From the NCBI RefSeq assembly GCF_016920785.2, contig NW_024609837.1, forward strand, positions 29,510,786 through 29,574,785: DNA of 64,000 bases. The letters run 5' to 3'. The stretch's first letter is position 1; the number at the start of each line of letters is the position of its first letter. Source of the DNA: Ixodes scapularis. Lineage: Eukaryota > Arthropoda > Arachnida > Ixodida > Ixodidae. Made by a program: the position numbers and the translations under genes. The notes under the pieces were generated by a model. That model was not told the origin of the DNA. It did no database searches and saw nothing but the letters and a program-made list of their open reading frames with translations. Below, one piece after another: positions 10,476-20,430 of this stretch.

Positions 10476-12110
10476 TGTCCCAATCAAATAAGGCAAACTT
10501 TATAGATATTGTTTTCTACAAATCTCTACCAAAAGTGACTTCTCATCAGTATAATAAAAATACCAACTGGATATTGAGCATGTACCAACCTTTCTTAATT
10601 TTTACATAAGCTGCCTTACGCCACTCCTGATTTAGCTCAACTTGGTTCCCAGGGAAAGCAGGATTATGGATAATCGTGTAACAAATGTCAATGAAGCGTT
10701 AATGTCGACGAAACCTGTGTCCCTGAAACGTGAATCCACGAGAAGGTAGCTGTGGAACGTGTTCTCACGAAATGCAAGGAAAATAAAAAAAAAATTCAGT
10801 ATTCTACCTGCAGTTGTGACACAATTTCAGACGGCCAATGGCAGCTGACTGCCGGTAGAATTTCGGGGAAATTATTCTCCCGGCTGCCAGGAGATAGACA
10901 CTGCCTAATTCTAGAGGTAATCTGGAAGAGTACCTGTAGGAAAGCGATTAATTGTCGCGAAGTAGGTTGCAGCGCACTTACGCTGACGATACCGGACTTG
11001 AAAGGTGTAACCCGAGATATATGTCGACACGGGCACGGCACAACCACTCATACACAAAAACGAGAAGTAAGGTGTCCGTGAAGATTCAACACACGATGTA
11101 GCACAAGCTGTCATTTGTAGAACCGAACACTGGCATCACAAAAAATTATTGGGCATCTTTGAAGAAATCGCTTGGTGCTCTTTTCGAACGACATACCATT
11201 TACTACAGAAGCACATTCCACAGCAGCCACGCAGGGCGCACCATACGCCAAACCAGATCCGCAAGCAGGCATTTCGAGATTGCCAACGGCTAATGCGTCA
11301 TCCGTCACTCCACGCGGTCACGCTTCTGCCATTTCCTGCGCACAGAGGGCGGAGTGAAGCGATAAAACGTCTACGGCTGATTGGTTCGGCAAGTGTGCAA
11401 CTTCTACCACACTTTGAGCTTACGCAGGGAGGGAAAATGAGAGAAGGCCAAAACGGAAGTGCACACACAACAATCTTTTCTTCTGGCGCAACACAACAAT
11501 AACCACAACGAGAGGATTTGTCACTTGTACCCATGATTGACAGTGCAGTGAATGCTATATGTGGCCTCGGGCTTCAGGCAGGTGCCGTGTCCTTCCTTAT
11601 TACCAGCTTCTAGACTGCAGTCACGTGACCCTAACCGGAGACACGATTGGCTTAAAACACGCATAGCATCTACCCTGCTGTCAACACCGAGTGAACAGGA
11701 CAGCTCCATGAAGTCCAGCTTTTGAACTTCCAATGGAGCTGTCCAGTCCAAAAGTGACCCAAAATGATGCAAGTTTGAAGTTACTATGTTTTACGCCGTA
11801 TAACCCACATTATAATTTTAAATGGAAAACTAAGTCCGACTATTTTTTGCGCACGATGTCCACAAACAAATATATGAAAGAAATATATTTATATGTATGT
11901 ATATATTTTTTTCACCAATAGATTTAAAATTATGCGAACACTGTTAGGTTCGCGTTTTTAAACTTCAATTTTTTTACGAAAACGTTACACATAAAAGGCA
12001 CCACGGACAGCAGATCTTTCGACTTCCAACACACGATGAATCGCCGACGCTCAAAAGCGGAAGGTTGCGGTGCTGCGCGAACGGTTTTTGAAAGATGCTG
12101 CGTAGGGTAC
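10476..12110. other. Unassigned intergenic DNA
   Basis: No gene recognised. The open frames overlap each other on both strands and have no domain signature. 11880-11935 is AT-rich. Confidence 0.4.
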
Positions 12111-12395
12111 TCCGGGCGCAACGGCTTCGCAGCCGCTCGAAGAGAAAAAGATTCGCGACGACGAAGTAGCGTCTTGCATCTTCAGTTAACTTACGGTTCG
12201 TGTTTCCGGGCTAAATTTAGCGGGGAAACATGGACAAAAATAGTTTCATTGCTAGATTTAGCGGGAAATTTGACGTCACGTGATATAAACACCAATTCAA
12301 TTTCCCGCTAAATTTAGCAAGGCGGTTACACCGACAGCGACGCCGGCACCGACACCGCTTAACGCACAAGCGGACGCCTAAGAGCAGCGATCTGA
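12111..12395 (+). mobile_element. Diverged relative of element X
   Basis: It contains two or three GCTAGATTTAGCGGG-type units like the X4 array, one GACGTCACGTGAT site like the X1/X3 arrays, and a CGGTTACACCGACAGCGACG run. It ends GCGGACGCCTAAGAGCAGCG, matching the X right end (GGGCGCCTAAGAGCTGCG). Having both kinds of array unit, it links the two X subtypes. The left boundary is uncertain. Confidence 0.6.
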
Positions 12396-12445
12396 AGTTT
12401 ATTATTTGATTGACTCGCTTTCCGATCAAATGCACTTCGACATTT

Positions 12446-12864
12446 TGTCACGAATGACAAGTGATGAGCTGGCCAATGACAGAGTAAACTGAACGTTTAA
12501 TGGGGCGAACTTGTGCCCAAAAATAAAAGGAAACAGAAGATAACATCAGAGCGTCGCGGGCGTCGAAGTCGGCGTAAGAGCAGAATCGATCGCTGGGGCG
12601 AGACTGATTGCAGATCGACACGCGGAGCCCCTTATGTACACGTGTGGGCTTGTGGAATAATCGGCGTAAAAGGTTCGGCGTGTAGAACATTCTGACCTCG
12701 AACAAGCCAACATGGTTCTCGAATTTACCAGAAGATTAGGTTAGAGTCAACAGAACTGCGCATCCGCGGCCAGGAATCGAACCCTGACTTCCTTCGTGGA
12801 AAGCACGCGCGAAAAGCGTTGGGCCACGAGCGCGCTGCCTACTTGGTCAGCTGCGCTCGCGGCA
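12446..12864 (-). repeat. G1 3' LTR
   Basis: 419 bases, matching 17994-18412. In element orientation it starts TGCCGCGAGCGC and ends ATTCGTGACA. The purine tract (reverse complement of TCATTCCCCCCTTTAAA) abuts it at 12865. In element orientation the first ~100 bases carry a tRNA-like segment with a good B box (GGGTTCGATTCC). Confidence 0.9.
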
Positions 12865-12992
12865 TCATTCCCCCCTTTAAAAAAAGTGCATCGTCCCGAT
12901 GCAGCACAAAACGAAAACACAGATCCACAGCAAAAGGATCGAAGAGTCGCGAGTCACAGTTAACAGTCCACTCTTTGACAAGATCCAGAGTT

Positions 12993-14216
12993 CTATCGTT
13001 CGTAATACGGCTTGAGCCGGACGACGTGCACCACCTCGGGTTGTGGCTGGCGTCTTGCAGATGGGCGCGTTCCGTCGGGTTGAACTTCGCATTTCAGATC
13101 GCCGAGGCGTCGGTTGCTTTTGTAGGGTCCGAAAAAGCGTTTGAGAAGCTTCTCGCTGAGACCGCGGCGCCGTATCGGTGTCCACACCCATACCCGGTCT
13201 CCGGGTCGCAAGTGGACATCCCGGCGACGAAGGTTATACCGGCGTGCGTCGACTCGCTGTTCTTCATGAATCTTGATTCTTAGCAGTTGGCGAGCTTCTT
13301 CCGCGCGTTGCGAGATCAGTTGAGTGTCGTCGTTCCCATCGTCGGCCGGAACGTGAGGCAGCATGGCGTCGAGCATCGTGGTAATCGTCCGGCCGTGTAC
13401 CAGTTGGAATGGTGTCATTCCCCTGGTTTCATGAACCGCTATGTTGTACGCACACGTGATGCACGGCAATACCTCGTCCCTTGTCTTGTGCTCTACGTCG
13501 ACGTACATGGAGATCATGTGGGCGATCGCCTTGTTGAGCCGCTTCATTAGCCCGTTAGTTTGGGGATGATAGGCGGTGGTTCGTCGACGGCTGGTGTGAC
13601 TGAGCCGAAGAACTTCTTGGGTCAGCTGTGCCATGAAAAATGACCCGCGGTCTGTGATCAGCACTTCAGGTGCGCCGTGTCGAAGGAGAATGGACTCGAC
13701 GAAAAACTTGGCGACTTCAACCGCTGTTTCCAATGGGAGGGCTTTCGTCCCGGCGTACCGTGCGAGATAATCTGTGGCGACGATTATCCAGCGGTTTCCC
13801 GACGTCGACGGCAAAAAACGGCCAAGTAAATCCATTCCAACCTGCTGGAAAGGCGTAGTTGGGGCAGGAATCGGCTGCAGAAGTCTTGCTGGCTTCGTCG
13901 GAGGCTTTTTGCGTCGTTGGCACTCATGGCAGGACCGTGTGTACTGGTGGACGGTTTTTGGGAGTCTCGGCCAGTGGTACTTGTCACGAATCCGGACGAG
14001 CGTCCTGCTGTAGCCGAGGTGTCCAGCCGTCGGGTCGTCGTGGCTGGCTTGAAAGATTTCTTCTCGCAGGCTGGCCGGAACAACCAGCAGCCAGGCAGGG
14101 TTGCTTGTTCCGAAGTTCTTCTTGAAGAGCACGCCTCGCTGCAGAACGAAGCTTGGTAAGTCTCGGGCCAAGACTCGCGGAACTGAACTTCCTTGACCCT
14201 CGAGGTGGTCGATCAC
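12993..14216 (-). CDS. G1 integrase, catalytic Glu replaced
   Basis: A 407-codon open frame. The N-terminal zinc-binding HHCC site is visible (His59, His66, Cys96, Cys99). The catalytic core has Asp129 (GMDLLG) and Asp189 (ITDRG). The third acidic residue, expected 35 residues after the second Asp in NGLTERL, is Lys225 (NGLMKRLNK). G2 keeps Glu here, so this copy should be catalytically dead although the frame is open. The C-terminal part has the basic GDRVWVWTPIRRR segment typical of gypsy integrases and ends VVHVVRLKPYYER. Integrase joins retroelement cDNA to host DNA. The start shown is only the first usable codon; the native protein would be cleaved from a Pol polyprotein. Confidence 0.88.
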   Translation of the reverse strand: MIDHLEGQGSSVPRVLARDLPSFVLQRGVLFKKNFGTSNPAWLLVVPASLREEIFQASHDDPTAGHLGYSRTLVRIRDKYHWPRLPKTVHQYTRSCHECQRRKKPPTKPARLLQPIPAPTTPFQQVGMDLLGRFLPSTSGNRWIIVATDYLARYAGTKALPLETAVEVAKFFVESILLRHGAPEVLITDRGSFFMAQLTQEVLRLSHTSRRRTTAYHPQTNGLMKRLNKAIAHMISMYVDVEHKTRDEVLPCITCAYNIAVHETRGMTPFQLVHGRTITTMLDAMLPHVPADDGNDDTQLISQRAEEARQLLRIKIHEEQRVDARRYNLRRRDVHLRPGDRVWVWTPIRRRGLSEKLLKRFFGPYKSNRRLGDLKCEVQPDGTRPSARRQPQPEVVHVVRLKPYYER

Positions 14217-14386
14217 GGCGCGAAGTTCCGGGTCGTCTCATTGAAGTGCTCCCATGTCGGTATCTGTAACTGCGCCGAGAAAACGATCGTCGTCGTCGTC
14301 GTCGGTGCTCTCGGAAGGAGATTCGACTGGGGCCCTAGACATGCAGTCGGCGTCGTTATGGTTGCGGCCGGACTAATGCACAATGG

Positions 14387-15617
14387 TTACGTCGAATTCT
14401 TGCAGCGGAGACTCCAGCGAGCGAGGCGTCCTGACGGGTTCTTGAGGTTGGCGAGCCAACAGAGAGCGTGTTGGTCCGTGACAACGCGGAACGGGAGCCC
14501 GTACAGGTACGGTCGAAACTTGGTTAACGCCCAGATGACAGCGAGACATTCCTTGTCGGTCGTTGAGTAATTTTTCTCTGCCTTGGACAGTGCCCGGCTT
14601 GCGTAAGCGGTCACCCTCTCTGATACGTCTTGTCTTAGGACGAGTACTGCGCCGAGTCCGGCGTTGCTGGCATCCGTGTGAACTTCCGTTTCCGCTGCTG
14701 GATCGAAGTGTCCGAGGATAGGGGGCGATTGTAGTCTTTCCTTCAGTTCGTTGAACGCTTTTCTTGCTCCTCCCCCCCCTGTAAGCTCACGTCGTCCTTC
14801 GTCAGATGCGTGAGCGGTGTAGAAATCTTGGCGAAATCGCGAACGAAACGCCTGTAGTAAGCGCACAGTCCGAGAAATCTTCTTACGGCTTTCTTGTCTG
14901 ATGGCTTCGGGAATGCGGCGACAGCGGATGTCTTTGCCGGGTCAGGGCTTACACCCTCAGCTTTCACGTCATATCCCAAGAATTTAAGCTCGCCGTAAGC
15001 GAACTGACATTTTGACGGCTTAAGTGTCAGTCTAGCATTCTGGATAGCCTGTAGCACTGCTCGCAGACATCTCAGGTGCTCGTCGAAGTCGCTTCCGAAT
15101 ACCACGACGTCATCGAGGTAGTCGAGACAACTTTGCCATTTCAAGCCTGAGAGGACGGTATCCATTACGCGCTGTAAGGTCGCCGGTGCTCTGCACAGTC
15201 CAAACGGCATCACTTTGAATTCGTACAGTCCGTCCGACGTGACGAAGACAGTCTTCTCGCGACCTTCGTTCGTCGACCTCTATCTGCCAGTACCCGCTCT
15301 TCAAGTCCATCGACGAAAAGTAACGGGCGTGGCGCAGCCGATCCAGGGTGTCGTCAATGCGGGGCAGTGGATAGACGTCCTTTTTTGTTACGGCTTTCAA
15401 TCGACGATAGTCCACGCAGAACCGGAGTCCCGCCCTTCTTTTTCACCAGGACTACCGGTGAAGCCAACGGACTGTTTGAGGGCTGGATGATGTCGTCGTC
15501 GAGCATTTCTTCAACTTGCTTCTGAATGACTTCTCTTTCTTTCACCGAAACACGGTACGGCGATCGATGAACGTGAAGTGCGTCGTCATCAGTAACAACT
15601 CGATGTTTCGCAAGCAT
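14387..15617 (-). pseudogene. G1 reverse transcriptase and RNase H, frameshifted
   Basis: Three overlapping minus-strand frames together make one RT-RNase H. 15617-15354 covers the RT start (DDDIIQPSNSPLASPVVLVKK). 15415-15110 gives DYRRLKAVTKKDVYPLPRID and FSSMDLKSGYWQI. 15213-14743 gives MMPFGLCRAPATLQR, the active site YLDD (15120-15109) and FLGLCAYYRRFVRDF. 14866-14387 is RNase H, with TDASNAGLGAVL, KECLAVIWAL and VVTDQHALCWL. At least two frameshifts in RT and one at the RT/RNase H junction disable it. In intact elements this enzyme copies the RNA genome into DNA. Confidence 0.88.
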
Positions 15618-15767
15618 CGTTTGGCGTACCTTTGACGAAGTGGAGAAGCACTCACTGAACTCGGCGAGAAGGTCACTGAGTTGTCGCCGTTGTGGGGTAG
15701 GCAGGGTTGGATCGATGTCGAACTGCGAAGGCGGCGTTGTCTGGTGTGGCCACGAGGAGAGGTCTTC

Positions 15768-16440
15768 TTATACTCCGGCGATAGCGGCTGAGTCGGAAAG
15801 TTCTTCGGCGTAACCCACGGCGGTGCCTTTCGTAAGGTGCTGAGCCTCCTGTCGGAAGTTCGTTACGAGTGCAACAGTGCGTCCGTATTGGAGCTCCGCG
15901 ATGCCTCTTGCGACGCCGATCCCTCTTGCTAGTAGCAGTTCGACGCTACCTTCCAGCAAAGCTTCTCCGCAGATGCCTTTTTCAGTCGCGACAGGCACAA
16001 GTACACTCGAGCGTGGTGGCAAGTTCACGTGGTCGGAGAGTACACGCACTGTAGCTGACATGGCTGCCGTAGTTTTGTGATCCTCAGGCACTACGACAGG
16101 TTTCCGCCGCCTCAACTCGTTGGCTTCCAGGTCGATGACGGCGCCGTATTCGCACAAGAAGGTTATTCCGAGTATAACGTCTCTCGCACAGTCTCGTAGA
16201 ACGACGAACTTTACCGGATACGTCTTGCCGTGAATCTCGACGCGAGCAGTGCATCTTCCGCCTGTCGTGATAAGATGTCCCCCGGCGGTTCGTATCTGTG
16301 GGCCTTCCCACGGCGTTGTCACTTTCCGAAAGCGTTGGGAGAGGCTCCCACTCAGGACGGACTGGTCTGCTCCGGTGTCGACGAGAGCCGACGCGTCGTG
16401 GCCGTCGATAACGATGTTTAGGATATTCTATACCATTGCA
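15768..16440 (-). CDS. G1 aspartic protease domain
   Basis: An open minus-strand frame with the retropepsin active site DTGAD near 16376. It continues into the flap-side region (QIRTAGGHL) and VILGITFLCEYGA, corresponding to the ILG motif before the end of the protease fold. The frame opens after a TAG near 16445. There is no ATG before the DTGA site, as expected for a domain made within a polyprotein. The downstream part (to 15768) is the linker to RT. It would cut Gag and Pol. The catalytic Asp is intact, but the frames around it are broken. Confidence 0.8.
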
Positions 16441-16456
16441 GAAGCAGCGTTTCAGT

Positions 16457-17968
16457 CTATGGTGACATTTGAGTGGGGGCCCTCCGAAGTTCGTGGAGGA
16501 TGTTGGCGTCGGTCGTCTTAGGCAACTCCACCTCCAGGAGTTGCCGCACCAAGTTTCCCCGGCGAGGAGTGAGGGGTGGCAGGATTTCACGTCGGGGTCG
16601 GTGCATCGGCGAAGCTGGACGTCGTGGCGAAGGCGACCGGGACTCTCGGCGGTTCGCAGGCTCGGGGGACTGTGGCCCTCGCAGGAACTCGTCGATCTCC
16701 CGAGGGCGTTGACCATAACGGGGACGCGGGTCGTTTGGGTGGAACCCGCGCAGCCCGATTCGTCGGTATGGGCATCGGCGGTAGGTGTGGTCTGCTTCCC
16801 TGCGGTGGAAGCACAGAGGGCGTCGGTCGGGCGTTCGCCACACGTTGGTCTTCCGGGGTGCGCGGGGCGCCTGGCAGGCGCACTGGACCTGGTCGTCGTG
16901 GTGTCGGTCGTGCTGCGGCGCAGGAGACTGACGTAGGGGCGGCGCGACATTGGCGCGAGGAGGAGGCGGTGGCCATCGGGCCACTGCGGCGTAAGTCAGC
17001 GTCGGTACTTCCGAGACTGCTATGCTTCTGGGAGCCTCTGGCTGAATGGCTCTCTGCACCTTTTCCCGCACGACCTCGGCGATCGAGAGCGAAGCTGGTA
17101 GGTATAAGGCGGGTAGCAGTTTTCGGAGCTTGTCCCGGTCGACGTCGCGAATGATCTCGCGAATGCCTGGGATGCTGGAGGCAAGGTAGCCGCTAGACGG
17201 CCGGGGGGCAGCGAGGCCGGGGGCAGTGAGGCCGGGTATTCGCTGATGGTGACTGGCTCGGGCTTGCAGGGCACGCTCGATCTTCGTTGCCTCAATGACA
17301 AAATCTTGGACTGTTGTCGGAGGGCTGCAGACCAAGCCGCCGAAGATATCGTCTCTCACGCCCCGCATGAGGATTCGCAGCTTCTTTTCTTCTGTGGCCC
17401 GAGGGTCGGCGCGGGCGCACAGGCGCAGAACGTCCTCCACGAAGGCGGCGATGGTCTCGTTGGGGCCTTGGATTCTGGTTCGCAGCAGATCCTCGGCTCT
17501 CTCTTGGCGGTTGTGGTTGATAAATGTGGCCTTCAGCTCGCTCTTGAAAATGTCTCACGATGTCAAACAGGATTCATGATTTTCGTACCACTGCTTGGCG
17601 GTCCCCTCGAGCGAAAAATAGACGTTGTGCAGGCGCTGCTCATCTGCCCAGCCATTGTGGCGGGCAACGCGGTTGTACTAGTCGATCCAGTCTTCGATAT
17701 CTTCGTACTGATCGCCGTGAAACGGAGCAGCCATCCGCGTTGCGAAGGGCAGGTAAACGATGGTAGACGCGGCCGGGGCCTGCGACTGCTGGTTGTCCAT
17801 CGCCGGCCTCGTTGGCTGCTTGGTCCCGGGTGGCAGAAATCCGTGTTCCGGGTGTAGACCTTGGATGCGGCGACTTGGTCGGGTCTCGATCTGGTCGTCG
17901 TTGGGTCCTCCGGAGCTTGGGTTCGGACTTGTACTGCAGGAACTTGGAGGGGTGCGCTGCACGGACAT
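16457..17968 (-). pseudogene. G1 gag, interrupted
   Basis: The gag starts at an ATG at 17968, just inside the primer-binding site (MSVQRTPPSS). It matches G2 gag through MAAPFHGDQYEDIEDWID, where a TAG replaces the Gln codon of G2. Coding similarity then shifts frame and resumes at 17440-16457 (MEDVLRLCARADPRATEEKK). The zinc-knuckle region reads CFHRREADHTYRRC, so the second Cys of the usual CX2CX4HX4C is lost. Gag forms the particle and packages RNA; this copy cannot make a full protein. Confidence 0.85.
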
Positions 17969-17972
17969 GCGG

Positions 17973-17990
17973 TACCCCGCACCTCCACCA
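17973..17990 (-). promoter_or_regulatory. G1 primer-binding site, tRNA-Ala type
   Basis: On the minus strand TGGTGGAGGTGCGGGGTA lies three bases inside the 5' LTR. It is complementary to a tRNA 3' end of ...CCCCGCACCTCCACCA, which fits arthropod/vertebrate tRNA-Ala. The identical site is in G2. The tRNA match is from memory. Confidence 0.75.
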
Positions 17991-17993
17991 AAA

Positions 17994-18412
17994 TGTCACG
18001 AATGACAAGTGATGAGGCGGCTAATTACAGAGTAAACTGAACGTTTAATGGGGCGAACTTGTGCCCAAAAATAAAAGAAAACAGAAGATAACTGCAGAGC
18101 GTCGCGGGTGTAGAAGTCGGCGTCAGAGCAGAATCGATCGCTGGGGCGATACTGACGGCAGATCGCCACGCGGAGCCCCTTATGTACACGTGTGGGCTTC
18201 TGGAATAATCGCCGTAGAAGGTTCGGCATGTAGAACATTTGTGACCTCGAACAAGCAACATGGTTCTCGAATTTACAAGAACATTAGGTTAGAGTCAACA
18301 AAAATGCGCCTCCGTGGTTTGGAATGGAACCCTGGCTTTCTTCGTGGAAAGCACGCGCGATAACCGTTAGGCCACGAGCGCGCTGCCTTCTTAGTCAGCT
18401 GCGCTCGCGGCA
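17994..18412 (-). repeat. G1 5' LTR
   Basis: A 419-base partner of 12446-12864. In element orientation it holds a tRNA-like stretch near its start (TGGCCTAACGG A box at about 18383-18373), then promoter and polyadenylation regions. Bases TTTTATTTTTGGGCAC lie towards the U5 side. Confidence 0.9.
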
Positions 18413-18654
18413 ATATTGTCACACGTCAAACATACAACCAAATTTCATTTACCTTTCGATCTTCAAAATGCGCAATCAAGTAATTGGTCCAAATATCTGG
18501 AATAACTGCACTTTAAGGATGTTAACAATGATTAACCAATTACATGGGACTCATGCAATATAGATAAATCAAATAGTGTCTTCGCGAGAACATGACTTTT
18601 TGCTTGCACGACCGAAACGGGCCTCTATATCATTATGAAGGGATATATTTTTAA

Positions 18655-18820
18655 TCATTTATGTCTTGAACGAGCTATATATGGCGGTATTTGAACTTTC
18701 ATATAGCGATATATGGCCGTATTTCCACGCGTATATGGCGGTATGTGGCTATACATGACTCCTTGTATTATCATAAATGGCCATATATAAAATATATCAC
18801 GACCATATATGACATTTTCG
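18655..18820. repeat. Field of TATATGGC-type degenerate repeats
   Basis: Repeated motifs such as CTATATATGGCGGTATTTG, GATATATGGCCGTATTT and ATGGCCATATATAAAATA, related to the field at 10262-10475. G1 lies between the two fields. Confidence 0.6.
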
Positions 18821-18906
18821 CACGGGTGGCTGCACAGCGCGCTCGGGCAAACTCCGAAGAAATTCCACGGCCCAGCTCAGCGCGGCGAGGCCACTTGACG
18901 AGAGCG

Positions 18907-18950
18907 CGCGCTGGGCTGTCCACGGCCGGAGCCGTGGACAGCCCAGCGCG
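18907..18950. repeat. Perfect 20 bp inverted repeat with 4 base loop
   Basis: Arm CGCGCTGGGCTGTCCACGGC (18907-18926), loop CGGA, then the exact reverse complement (18931-18950). The GC-rich hairpin is flanked by further partial copies of CCACGGCC. No coding role is seen. Confidence 0.9.
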
Positions 18951-19014
18951 ACGGGGCCCTCCACGGCCGGAGACGAACTAAGGGAGCATAAGAACGGCAT
19001 TCATGATTTCGTCT

Positions 19015-20430
19015 TCACAACTGATAAGAGGTGCTTAGGTGTCTGCGTACGCTGACCATGTCGCCGTTTTTTTGGAGTGACGAAGGGAGCGTCATGGAAA
19101 TTGTTAGGCTCACCAAAGATTTTTGTAACGCTACGGGAGCCGCGCCAGTGAACGAAATCTTGTGGAGTGTGGCACGGCAAGTGGGACCTAAAGCCTGGAT
19201 ATTTTGCAGGCATTAATTGGATAGAAGCACCATAGGGTGACCTTGGAGTACTATAAGGGTACCACGGGGTACTGGACGGAGTGGCAAAAAATTTAAAGGT
19301 GAAAGTGGACACCTGGGTCAATCGAAACCTGTCGATATTTGCGCGTGCCACAGTCTAAAATATTTTTTTCATCGCTAAACGATGGTATATTATGCAAGTT
19401 TTAACATCTTCTAGGATGAACATCCAGAAATTTCACAGGTTGTTCACCACTTTCAACTGGAAGTCCGGATGAGAGGATGAAGAGGGATAACCTTTTCCGA
19501 AGCGTCTAGTCAGGTGGTCTTGGCCTCTCGCACCTTTTTGTCCGGAAGCTCGTGTCGCGCTTCTTCTTCTCGCGCGATCAAAACCATCCGTTTTTGTGCA
19601 CCGTAATCCAGATGAGACTGGCGAACCCCGTGACCACAATGTTAGTTACCAGCAAATGCACCGAACCCGCTGGCCTTTCAGGGTTTTTAAAAGAAGTCCA
19701 AGATGCTGTGCTATTTTTACAAGCCCGGCTTTCCATGGAATACCTTGGTAATATCACGAAAAAGAAACTCAGGCAGGATCTGATTGAAATACTTTTCCCT
19801 GTCCCAATGTATCGCTCACTATACAGCCAGTGTCAAGGGCAAGACGTGCTCCGTTGTGTGGAACGGATTTGCGTCCCACCGGCAGTCAAGTCCTTTTTCT
19901 TTAAGTTACATAGCCAGACATTGCCTGTCAAACCTGGCTCGGCGACAGAGGTATTTTCGTCCCGTAGTCCGTGGACTGCCTTCTGTGTGAGACATAGGAA
20001 GGTATCGACCATGTCTTTATTTACCGTTGAGGCGCTGAGTTTTTTGGGACATCCTTCAAAGGATTTTGAAAAAAGATTTTTTGTTGCCCCCGGCGACTAT
20101 TCGATATTTGCCGGTTGAAAAGAGTGAGTCAGTGCCTTACGACCTTTCCAGAGTCCTAGACTTGTTTTGTGTATGGAAAACCAGAATGGAATTCCGGCAT
20201 GCTGACCCCGAAATTAAATCTGACCATAAATATTTAATCGAAGTTGTCAGCGAGGTCCAAACGGTGTACTGTACGAGCCCAGATTCTTCGCCAGAGTGGG
20301 CACACTTGTTTAATGAGATCAAAAATATTAAGGAACTATAGTTCGCCCACAAGTGGTGGGGGCAAACAAACGGTGTATTTTATGGCATAGCACCTTGTGC
20401 TGCAATGTGAGTTCAATAAAAAAAAAGAAT
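19015..20430 (+). pseudogene. LINE reverse transcriptase C-terminal half and 3' tail
   Basis: Coding similarity begins abruptly within the RT palm at RCLGVCAYAD. The active site reads YADH (19048-19059) instead of YADD. Degraded frames follow to 19552-20118, which holds a long readable C-terminal region (IPVPMYRSLY-like segment, VPPAVKSFFFKLH), and 20066-20341 (VPYDLSRVLDLF to NEIKNIKEL, stop at 20341). This is the C-terminal domain of a tick-type non-LTR polyprotein, after the RT and including the usual Cys/His-poor 'zf-RVT' neighbourhood. A ~70 base 3' UTR ends in AATAAAAAAAAA at 20414. The copy is 5'-truncated and carries frameshifts (for example between 20060 and 20118), so it is dead. 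Confidence 0.85.

Larger units (their letters stand above)
12446..18412 (-). mobile_element. G1: Ty3/gypsy-type LTR retrotransposon, degenerate
   Basis: A complete but inactivated element on the minus strand, with LTRs at 17994-18412 (5') and 12446-12864 (3'), 419 bases each. Next to the 5' LTR is a primer-binding site; next to the 3' LTR is a purine-rich tract. Internal order on minus is gag, protease, reverse transcriptase, RNase H, integrase, the gypsy order. The frame is broken by stops and shifts. Flanks read ATTT and ATAT, so the target duplication is at best imperfect. The LTRs differ at roughly 40 positions by eye, which makes this the oldest of the three gypsy elements here. It is closely related to G2 (30441-37438). 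Confidence 0.9.

Noticed and set aside
16469..17857. Long plus-strand frames in G1 (192-203 codons)
   Set aside because: They are antisense shadows of the GC-rich gag; no domain is seen.
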